Source of the DNA: Myxococcales bacterium | GTDB taxonomy: Bacteria; Myxococcota; UBA796; SXON01 | Length of the DNA stretch: 64,000 nucleotides | Assembly (NCBI GenBank): GCA_009692585.1 | Contig: SHYX01000010.1 | Coordinates: forward strand, 1-64,000 | Direction: 5' to 3' | Shown here: piece by piece, positions 55,803-62,356 of the stretch | How the letters are laid out: each line of letters opens with the position of its first letter | How positions within the stretch are numbered: position 1 is the stretch's first letter | Notes under the pieces: model-generated | The model's input: only the letters and a program-made list of their open reading frames with translations | What the model was told of the DNA's origin: nothing | The model's database searches: none | Made by a program: the position numbers and the translations under genes

Positions 55803-55931
55803 TCAGTTGCCGCCACTCACGGGGCCGCGCTGCCCGTTCGGCGCGGGCGGGCCGCGGGGCGGGCCTTCCGGCGTAGGCCGGGCGGTGGAGCCATAGGGGT
55901 GGTACTCCTCATAACTGTCGATCCCTGCCAT
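55803..55931 (-). pseudogene. Rhs/YD-repeat core remnant
   Basis: On the minus strand a 42-codon frame reads MAGIDSYEEYHPYGST and then a Pro/Gly-rich tail to a TGA. SYEEYHPYGST matches the conserved core region just before the variable toxin tip of Rhs proteins. No upstream YD repeats remain in the window. It is a leftover of a larger polymorphic-toxin gene. Confidence 0.55.
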
Positions 55932-56346
55932 CTTCGGTGGGTTCTTCCTGGTTAGCAGGGCGGGGGTGGCGACCACGCCGGGAAGGTAACGGGGCTGGGT
56001 CAGGGAGGGGCAGCACCTCCGCCGTCGACGGGGCGGCGGAGCACGAGGCGATCCGGGTCGACTTCCTCAACGCGGTGCTCGCGCCCGGCCGCAAGGTCGT
56101 TTCGACGCCCGACGCCCCGGAGATCCAACCGAAGTGGCTCTTCACAAACATGAACCCGCAATTCGGTTTCATGGTGAAACCGCTCTCGATGTTCATGGCC
56201 ATCAACATCGAGTTCGATTGCGTGGTCAAACCGAAGTCCTGGTTCATAGGCGTGAACATCGAGTTCGGTTGGGGCAGGATTCGGGATCCGGGTTCTGTAC
56301 CTGCCGATGGTCGCCCACGCCCACTCCTCCCGCGTCGGCGTCGCGT
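55932..56346. other. Decayed DNA with coding-like fragment and 51-bp repeats
   Basis: The stretch has no intact gene. On the plus strand from about 56030 one frame is coding-like (AAEHEAIRVDFLNAVLAPGR) and runs into the repeats at 56126-56278. The composition drops well below the window average in the repeats. It sits between an Rhs remnant and the carbonic anhydrase, so it looks like a site of past insertions and deletions. Confidence 0.45.
56126..56278 (+). repeat. Three 51-bp tandem units (17-residue repeat)
   Basis: Units start at 56126, 56177 and 56228. In the plus frame they read QPKWLFTNMNPQFGFMV, KPLSMFMAINIEFDCVV and KPKSWFIGVNIEFGWGR. The pattern KPkxxFxxxNIEFgxxv is kept while the bases diverge, which suggests past selection on protein. 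The minus strand also reads without stops. No family is recognised. Confidence 0.65.
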
Positions 56347-56988
56347 CTACCCAGCTGCTTCGTTCATGAGGTCGACCAGGGGGCGGAACCGACCGGAGGC
56401 CGGATCGTGCGCGAGCACCTGGGCGTCGGCGAGGTCGAACCACCACGCACGAAGCGTCAACTCGCCCGCGGCGACGCGTTGCGCCACGGCTGGGTACGTC
56501 CGCAGGTGGTCGATCTGCTGGAGGACATGCGCCTGCGACAGGCGATCCACGGGATCGAGGCCGGCATCGAGCCGCAGCTCCCGCCCGAGCCGCACCCGCG
56601 ACGGCTCGACGTGCGCCAACCACCGGTCCAGGTTCGGCGCGCCGGCCGGCCGGTCCCCGAGTAGCGCCGCCCGCATGGCGCCACAACTCGAATGGCCGCA
56701 CACGACCACGTCGCGAACGCCGAGGACCAGCGTCGCGAACTCCACCGCCGCTCCCGCGGCCACCCCCGCTTCGGAGCCGAGGGGGGGCACGACGTTGCCG
56801 ACGTTTCGAGCCACGAACAGGTCCCCCGGATCTGTGGACGCGAAAAGGTTCGGCACCACCCGGCTGTCGGCGCAGGCGATGAAGAGACAGTCGGGCGACT
56901 GTCCCAAAGCAAGGTGGGCGAAGCGCTCTCGGTAGCGGGGGCGCATCCGCTCGTGGAAATCGCGGATGCCGTCGAGGAGCTTCTGCAC
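56347..56988 (-). CDS. Beta-class carbonic anhydrase
   Basis: The protein has 213 residues from GTG 56988 (VQKLLDGIRDFHERMRP, the usual family N-terminus). An ATG at 57024 would add 12 residues but shares a CATG with the divergent oxidase start. Zinc ligands are clear: CADSRV and GHSSCGAM, with the Asp-Arg dyad in ADSR. It interconverts CO2 and bicarbonate. FARNVGNVVPP and the size fit a cytosolic beta-CA. It is divergent from the multicopper oxidase. Confidence 0.93.
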   Translation of the reverse strand: MQKLLDGIRDFHERMRPRYRERFAHLALGQSPDCLFIACADSRVVPNLFASTDPGDLFVARNVGNVVPPLGSEAGVAAGAAVEFATLVLGVRDVVVCGHSSCGAMRAALLGDRPAGAPNLDRWLAHVEPSRVRLGRELRLDAGLDPVDRLSQAHVLQQIDHLRTYPAVAQRVAAGELTLRAWWFDLADAQVLAHDPASGRFRPLVDLMNEAAG

Positions 56989-57009
56989 GCGCGCGTGCCT
57001 AACCGGCTG

Positions 57010-57015
57010 TAGACT
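57010..57015 (+). promoter_or_regulatory. TAGACT, possible leaderless -10 element
   Basis: Plus strand, 7 nt upstream of the multicopper oxidase ATG at 57023. Confidence 0.5.
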
Positions 57016-57022
57016 GCCGCCC

Positions 57023-58486
57023 ATGCGAACCGCACTCTGGCCCTGGTTCTTCCTCTCGGCCGCAGCCTGTGATGCCGCACCCGACACGCGGGACAACGTC
57101 GGCACGGTCGGGGGTGACTCCGGCGACGACACCGACACCACCGCCCTTCCGGAGGTGTGCGGTGCCACCGCCATGCCCGACCTGAACCCCGCGGCCGGCA
57201 CCGTGGAGGTCGAGGTGAGGGCCTCCGCGTTCGCCTGGGATCCGGGCACCGGCGTTCCGCTCACCGAGGGGCTCGCCTTCAACGAGAGTGTCCCCGGGCC
57301 ACTGTTGGAGGCCAACCTCGGCGACGAGGTGACCGTCCACTTCACCAACGACACCACGATCGACATGAGCCTGCACTGGCACGGCCTGCGCGTGACCCCC
57401 GAGATGGACGGCATCCAGCAGATGCTCGGCGACCCGGTGAGCCCGGGGGAGAGCTTCGAGTACACCTTCACGCTGGTGGACGGCGGCTTCTATTGGTTCC
57501 ACACCCACATGGACACGGCCACCACCATCGAAGCGGGGCTGTACGCGCCCATCATCGTGCATGTCCCCGACGAGGTCGCTCCCGACTGTGACCTGCCGGT
57601 GGTGCTCGACGACGTGCTCCTGGACGAGGACACCCAACAGTTGGCGCCCCCGGACACCGACATGATGCAGCTCATGGGGCGGCTCGGCTCGGTGCTGATG
57701 GCGAACGGGCGCAGCGACCGGCAGGTGTCGTGGACCTCGGGCCAGACGACGCTGCTCCGCCTCGTCAACGCCAGCAACGCCCGCTACTGGGACCTCCGTC
57801 TCGAAGACCACGAGTTCACCGTCGTCGGGAGTGACGGCGGCTTCCTCGCGGAGCCCTATGCCGCCGATCACGTGGTGCTGGCGCCCGGGGAGCGGACCAT
57901 GCTCGTCGTGCAGGCGACCGGGACTCCGGGAAATACCTACCGCCTGATGAATCGCCGCTTCCAACTCCACGAAGAAGATGGGGACATGATCGAGTTCGAC
58001 CCGATGGGCGAGGGCGAGAACCCGGTCATGAGCTTTGTGTACGACGACGAGAGCGTCTCGGGTTCGGGTTGGACCCAACCGGCCCCCGACGTCCCCAGCT
58101 GGACCGGCGCCGTGCCGAACCTCGGCCACCACTGGCTCCTCGAAGAGGACATGATGGGCGGCACGGTCACCATCGACGGCGAGGCCTTCCCCGACGTGCC
58201 CGTGGTCGAGGTGATGGCGGACACGCCGACCAGCTTCGAGGTCGAAAACGCCTCCGAGATGCACCACCCCTTCCACATCCACGGCAATCGTTTCCAGGTC
58301 GTGGACATCGGGGGAGCCCCGCCGGCACAAGTGCAGGGCTGGAAAGACACCTTCGACATCCCCCCGCGCACCACGGTCACGATTGTCTCAGAACTCGACA
58401 ACCCTGGTGACTGGATGTACCACTGTCACATCCTGGAGCACGCCGACGGGGGCATGGCGGGAATGATGATGGTGGGGGGGATGTAG
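57023..58486 (+). CDS. Multicopper oxidase lipoprotein
   Basis: The 487-residue protein has a lipobox (LSAAAC) and an Asp/Thr-rich spacer, then three cupredoxin domains. Copper ligands are present in all four histidine-rich motifs: HWHGLR, WFHTHMD, HPFHIHGNRF and HCHILEHADGGM. The last contains the type 1 Cys. The family oxidises metals, phenols or other substrates while reducing O2 to water. The Met-rich end (MAGMMMVGGM) suggests a CueO/CopA-like copper role, but this is inference. It should sit on the outer side of a membrane. Confidence 0.93.
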   Translation: MRTALWPWFFLSAAACDAAPDTRDNVGTVGGDSGDDTDTTALPEVCGATAMPDLNPAAGTVEVEVRASAFAWDPGTGVPLTEGLAFNESVPGPLLEANLGDEVTVHFTNDTTIDMSLHWHGLRVTPEMDGIQQMLGDPVSPGESFEYTFTLVDGGFYWFHTHMDTATTIEAGLYAPIIVHVPDEVAPDCDLPVVLDDVLLDEDTQQLAPPDTDMMQLMGRLGSVLMANGRSDRQVSWTSGQTTLLRLVNASNARYWDLRLEDHEFTVVGSDGGFLAEPYAADHVVLAPGERTMLVVQATGTPGNTYRLMNRRFQLHEEDGDMIEFDPMGEGENPVMSFVYDDESVSGSGWTQPAPDVPSWTGAVPNLGHHWLLEEDMMGGTVTIDGEAFPDVPVVEVMADTPTSFEVENASEMHHPFHIHGNRFQVVDIGGAPPAQVQGWKDTFDIPPRTTVTIVSELDNPGDWMYHCHILEHADGGMAGMMMVGGM

Positions 58487-58787
58487 TGGGACTTGTACCT
58501 GCCGTCGAAGATCGCGCCGCGGCAGCGATTGAGCGAAGGGCTGCCGCCCGCAGCGAAAGCGCGGCGCCCGAAGGGCGGCCGCCGAACGCTTGTTGAGCGC
58601 TGAGTCCGGACAACGTCGGGGGGGATGCGAGCACTTCCGGACCTTTGTTCTGGAGAATCCCCCGGCATGGGTCTTGGCCCGCACGTATGGCCTTCATGCA
58701 GCCGGTGTCGCCTGCGATCGGGCAGAAAGCCCGTGCTCCGCGGCGTATACGACGCCCTCCGGACGATCAAGCGTTTTCCACCCCGGT
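58487..58787. other. Gap without recognisable genes
   Basis: About 300 bp. Short GC-rich inverted segments lie near 58530-58590, but no T-tract follows and no frame keeps coding character. I see no clear gene or RNA. Confidence 0.4.
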
Positions 58788-58793
58788 TACGGT
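58788..58793 (+). promoter_or_regulatory. TACGGT, possible leaderless -10 element
   Basis: Plus strand, 6 nt upstream of the ATG at 58800. Confidence 0.45.
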
Positions 58794-58799
58794 CCGCCG

Positions 58800-59129
58800 A
58801 TGCTCCCGCTCCTCCTCCTTGCCTGCGGCGCGGCCGACCTCATCAACTGGCACTTCAAGGTCGAGCCCGGCCTCGTGACGGTCTACCGGGTGACGAACGA
58901 GAATGAGGCCGACCCGAAGGAGCCGATCAAGCTCATCGAGGTCAACGCTCAGACCGTCGCGACGGGCAGCTTCGAGGCTTACGGATTCGCACCCACGCGC
59001 GACGTACCGTTCCCCACGTTGATCGCGGAGGTGACGCCGGACGAGTTCGCCGAGCTGCGCCAGAGCGGGAAGATCCCGCGAGGTTGGGACATCGCCGGGG
59101 CTAAGCAGTATTTTCCGTCTGCGGCGTAG
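58800..59129 (+). CDS. Small conserved-looking protein of unknown function
   Basis: The 109-residue protein starts MLPLLLLACGAADLINWHFK. The first nine residues look like a short lipoprotein signal, but the rest (VEPGLVTVYRVTNENEADPK, PTRDVPFPTLIAEVTPDEFA) reads as a cytosolic alpha/beta protein. The start may therefore lie nearer residue 15. No family is recognised. It is 2 bp upstream of the HEPN-like gene and shares its operon. Confidence 0.6.
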   Translation: MLPLLLLACGAADLINWHFKVEPGLVTVYRVTNENEADPKEPIKLIEVNAQTVATGSFEAYGFAPTRDVPFPTLIAEVTPDEFAELRQSGKIPRGWDIAGAKQYFPSAA

Positions 59130-59131
59130 CG

Positions 59132-59680
59132 ATGCCGACGCGGGAGGAGTGGGCGGTGGCCTACCACCGACAGGGCCGTTCGGACTGGACCATGTTCGCA
59201 GAGCTTCAGGCACGAGAAGACGTGCCCGCCTGCCACTCGTTGCACTTCTTGCAGATGGCCACCGAGAAGCTGGCGAAGGCGTACCGCTTCCGCGACACCT
59301 CGGCCGACGCCGACGCGCTTCTGACGAGCCACGTCGGCTTTCCGAGGTTCTTGAACGCCTTCCTGTTGTCCCCGCAGATGCGGGAGGAGTACGACGGCCG
59401 CCACGCGCAGTTGGAGAGGATCCGCAAGGATTTCGCGCCCCTCGCCCGCGCCATCGAGCAGCTCGCGTCTTGTCGAGCGCGGCGCCCAACGCCGGAATCT
59501 CCCGGTACGACAGGCGCCCGGCCGGGTCCGGATGCCCGGTCGGCACGATCAGGCTGCGATCGGGGAAGGCGGCGTCGAGCCGCCCGTGCGTGGCCAGGTG
59601 CACAATCGACTTGCCGGCGCAGGCGGCCAGCACGGCCTCGCGCTTTCCCTCCGGCCCGACCAGGAGCGTCGCCGCCTTGA
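59132..59680 (+). CDS. HEPN-like protein, 3' end replaced
   Basis: Residues 1-~111 form a coherent all-helical protein: AYHRQGRSDWTMFAEL, CHSLHFLQMATEKLAKAYRF and FAPLARAIEQLAS. The HFLQMATEKLAKAY helix is typical of HEPN-type proteins. After about 59465 the frame turns Arg/Pro-rich because it now runs antisense to a CHAT-protease fragment. The true C-terminus has been lost at a rearrangement joint. HEPN proteins are often RNases or their regulators, but no RxxxxH motif is visible in what remains. Confidence 0.55.
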   Translation: MPTREEWAVAYHRQGRSDWTMFAELQAREDVPACHSLHFLQMATEKLAKAYRFRDTSADADALLTSHVGFPRFLNAFLLSPQMREEYDGRHAQLERIRKDFAPLARAIEQLASCRARRPTPESPGTTGARPGPDARSARSGCDRGRRRRAARAWPGAQSTCRRRRPARPRAFPPARPGASPP

Positions 59681-59983
59681 AGGTCTTCGCGATCGCCTTG
59701 ACCTCCGCTTCGGCGCCGGGGAGCGTGCCGTCGGGATTGCCCACCAGGAGCATCGAGCGGGCGTCGATCTTGAAGCCTTTTGCGGGCTGCCGCAGCGAAC
59801 CGACGTGGGTCACGTTGACGACGGGCAGTTTCTCCGCGAGCCAGGCGCCATCGTGCCGTAAGAGCGAGAACGGTAGCTGCCGGAAGACGCCGGTGGAGCT
59901 GATGACGACCAGGGACGCCGTCGTAAGCTCGTCCGCGATCGGTGCGACCAACCACGCACCAAGGGCGTCGCACCCTCGACCAC
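59467..59983 (-). pseudogene. CHAT-domain caspase-like protease fragment
   Basis: The minus-strand frame reads LGAWLVAPIADELTTASLVV, FRQLPFSLLRHDGAWL, SMLLVGNPDGTLPGAEAEVK and SIVHLATHGRLDAAFPDRSL. This is a clear CHAT pattern with the catalytic His in LATHG. The reading ends at about 59467 (SYREIPALGAALDK), before the region where the catalytic Cys (LSACxT) should be. The other side is fused to a fragment of the small beta-rich protein. It is a remnant of a larger protease gene, probably a defence or cell-death type. Confidence 0.72.
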
Positions 59984-60073
59984 GGAGGAATCGCCGTTCG
60001 CCGACCCGCCAGCGACGAGCACCCCCTGGATGTACTCACCCACGATGATGAACGCGCTGGCATCGAACACGAA
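59984..60073 (-). pseudogene. Fragment of a paralogue of the 23.1-kb beta-rich protein
   Basis: The minus strand reads FVFDASAFIIVGEYIQGVL and on to DSS. The intact locus at 23.4 kb has FVFDASPAIIVGEYIQGVL, nearly the same. Only the C-terminal ~30 codons remain, joined on one side to the CHAT fragment and on the other to the inverted membrane-protein fragment. Confidence 0.7.
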
Positions 60074-60229
60074 CCCTTCCCGCCAACCCTGCTGCAACAG
60101 ACCGTGGCGGCGCTGATCCCCTCGCTCACGCTGGCGTGCGCGATCGGCGTGACGGCCTTCCTGGCAGTCTACTACCGCGATCTCTGGCGGCGCGGTCAAC
60201 CAGGACGGGCCACAGGCAGTGCCGACTGA
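60074..60229 (+). pseudogene. Fragment of a paralogue of the 23.5-kb membrane protein
   Basis: The plus strand reads FPPTLLQQTVAALIPSLTLA and then AVYYRDLWRRGQPG to a TGA. The C-terminus of the protein at 23503 reads LPPASLLQRTYGTWVPTLAL and AYYRDRWLRLRA. Only the last membrane helix and tail are left. Confidence 0.65.
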
Positions 60230-60268
60230 CACGTGCTGGCCGCCCCATCGGGCCGCCTGCTCAGCGGT

Positions 60269-61087
60269 TCACCCAGGCGGCCTGGTCAGGGCGCCCACCG
60301 GGGCTGGGGCGTCGGCCTGTCCCAGCCAGCGCAGCGGCTCGGTCTCAGCGTTGCAATAACGGCAACGCACGGCCTCCACGCGGATCGACCGCCGACACGA
60401 CGGACATTGTCGGCGACGAGCGGCGTCGAGCAGCGCCGCCACCACTCGGCTGCTCAGCCACACGCCTGCGCCCGCGAGGACGAAGAGCGTCACGAGTACC
60501 AGTCCGAGCGCCGGGGCCAGCGCGAGAAGCACCAGCCCGACGACGACACCGCCGGTCTCCAGCCACGCCCAGATCCGTTCGAGGTGCACGCTCTCCACGA
60601 AGTCGCGCAGCTCGCCCCGCAGCCAGGTGAGCGCCAGGTTGAGCGCCACGGCGAGACCGAGGAAGCCGGCCTGCTCGGCCAGCGGCCGTCCCGATTCTGC
60701 CAGCTTCTGGGTGGCCAGAGCCAGGTCGCTGGCCGGACCATCGGCGATGACCGCGCCCGGCTCCGCCACCGCCGTGAGCGAGACCAGAAGCAACGTGGCG
60801 GGCATCGCGAGCGCCGCCGCCACCAGCTTGTCGACGTGCAGGGTGCGTGCCAGCTCGTCAGCCCCCTCGGTGTGTTGGAAGAACCACTCCAGGGTACAAG
60901 CGGCGAGACCCACCCCCAGCGCGAGCGGGGAGATCGACCACGCCGCTGCCGCCGGCAGGGTCGCGGTTCCGAAGTGCACCAGCCCGGCGGTGAGGAGTTG
61001 CACGGCAAACAGCGTTGCGGCGGGGCGTACGCTGCCGGTGGCGGCGAAGCCGACCACCTGCGCAACGAGCAGGGCGGTATCGATCAC
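60269..61087 (-). CDS. DUF4126-like membrane protein with C-terminal zinc ribbon
   Basis: The 272-residue protein starts at GTG 61087, overlapping the upstream stop (GTGA). About six hydrophobic segments (TALLVAQVVGFAATGSVRPA, HFGTATLPAAAAWSISPLAL) resemble the DUF4126 glycine/alanine pattern. A C-terminal ribbon CPSCRRS...CRYC gives four Cys for zinc. The function is unknown. It pairs with a neighbour that carries its ribbon at the other end. Confidence 0.68.
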   Translation of the reverse strand: MIDTALLVAQVVGFAATGSVRPAATLFAVQLLTAGLVHFGTATLPAAAAWSISPLALGVGLAACTLEWFFQHTEGADELARTLHVDKLVAAALAMPATLLLVSLTAVAEPGAVIADGPASDLALATQKLAESGRPLAEQAGFLGLAVALNLALTWLRGELRDFVESVHLERIWAWLETGGVVVGLVLLALAPALGLVLVTLFVLAGAGVWLSSRVVAALLDAARRRQCPSCRRSIRVEAVRCRYCNAETEPLRWLGQADAPAPVGALTRPPG

Positions 61088-61797
61088 GGCGCCACCGTGC
61101 CCGTGAGCCAGTCTACCAGCGTGCTGACGCCCGGTACTTCTACCTGCAAGAGCAACCAGACCGCGCCCCAGGCGAACGCGGTGAGCGCCGCCACCGACGC
61201 CAGCATTCCACCGAGGATCAGCGTCGGGGGAAGCCACTCGACCACCCGGAGCGGCTCCCGCGCCGCCTCCCGTCGCAAGGCGCGGCCGGTGAGCGCCAGC
61301 GCGCCTTCCACGTACGCCACGGCCAGGCCCACCGAGAACGCGGCCGTCGTGAGCTGCGCTACCCCAACGAGTGGGAAGATGGCCACGCTGACCACGATGT
61401 TCACGACGGTGAGGACGGCAAGAACGAGCTTGAGTGTCAGCCGTGTGATGAGCCGGCGGCCGGGGGCCAGCCAACCCAGCGGCCCGCGGATCAGGAAGAA
61501 GTGCGCGAGGACCATGGCGGTGGCGTACAACAGTGGCGCCAAAAGCGGCACGGTCGAGGCGACCAGGCAGGACGCTCCCACAAGACCGTAGACCGGCATC
61601 CGCCAACGCGCCCAGCGCGCCAACACCCCATCGAGGATGCTGCTGGTGTCGAGCGCGCCGGCCGTGAAGAGCGGCTGGCGGCACCAACGACAAAGGGCGC
61701 GGGACCACAGCTCACGCGCGCTGAGCGGCTCCGCACAGGTGCCGCAGCGACGGTCGAGCAGGAGCGCGTGCTGGTGGGCGGCAAGGACCGAGGGCAA
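61084..61797 (-). CDS. Membrane protein with N-terminal zinc ribbon
   Basis: The 237-residue protein starts at TTG 61797. An N-terminal ribbon (CGTCAEPLSARELWSRALC, then CRWC) is followed by about six hydrophobic segments (YGLVGASCLVASTVPLLAPL, LVLAVLTVVNIVVSVAIFPL). It overlaps the next gene by 4 bp. The mirror-image arrangement of ribbon and membrane parts suggests that the two proteins work as a pair. No family is recognised. Confidence 0.7.
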   Translation of the reverse strand: MPSVLAAHQHALLLDRRCGTCAEPLSARELWSRALCRWCRQPLFTAGALDTSSILDGVLARWARWRMPVYGLVGASCLVASTVPLLAPLLYATAMVLAHFFLIRGPLGWLAPGRRLITRLTLKLVLAVLTVVNIVVSVAIFPLVGVAQLTTAAFSVGLAVAYVEGALALTGRALRREAAREPLRVVEWLPPTLILGGMLASVAALTAFAWGAVWLLLQVEVPGVSTLVDWLTGTVAP

Positions 61798-62009
61798 GGT
61801 CGCTCCGCCGGCACGCTACGCCGGTGGGGACGGCGGTGTCAACTCGCGGCGATCGGGCTTCGCGGTGGGGCGGGGCTTTTTGAGGGGGGGGTCGCGACGA
61901 TTATTTTCGTTCGCCGCGCGCTTGCGTTCCCGGCGACGGCGGCACGTCCGGACCCTCGGCCCTCGACGCGCTGGGCGGCGGACTTGCCTTCGGCGGCTGG
62001 TCCGACTCG

Positions 62010-62300
62010 GTGCCGTTGGAGCTGGCGGCGGCGCCGAGGGGCATGGTGCCGGAGCCGGGCCTCGCCATCGACTTCCGGGTGGACGAGGGGTGGATGGGCG
62101 CGTCGATGGCGCTCTCCGGCTTCTCCAGGATCGACCTCCGCTCGCGGACGGGCGGGGTGCCGAACCTCGACGCCGAGGATGTGCCGTGGGTGGACGGCGA
62201 GCGCCTGTGGGTGGAGGGGGGCGTAAACTGGGCCGCGGGCGCGGCGCAGACACTGTCGCGACAGCAACACTCCCCTGAGTCGCGACCGACGGCCACCTGA
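62010..62300 (+). CDS. Coding fragment, probably 5'-truncated
   Basis: The frame from GTG 62010 (96 residues) reads PRGMVPEPGLAIDFRVDEGW, SGFSRIDLRSRTGG and ERLWVEGGVNWAAG. Third-position GC is very high only in this frame. The same frame is open and coding-like back to about 61884 (SALDALGGGLAFGGWSDS) but has no start there. It may be a truncated gene. The rest of the 61798-62009 stretch shows nothing else. Confidence 0.4.
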   Translation: MPLELAAAPRGMVPEPGLAIDFRVDEGWMGASMALSGFSRIDLRSRTGGVPNLDAEDVPWVDGERLWVEGGVNWAAGAAQTLSRQQHSPESRPTAT

Positions 62301-62356
62301 ACGCGAACAGAAGCGAAGAAGGCGAGGAGGGTCAGACCCACCCAACCCCCAGACGC

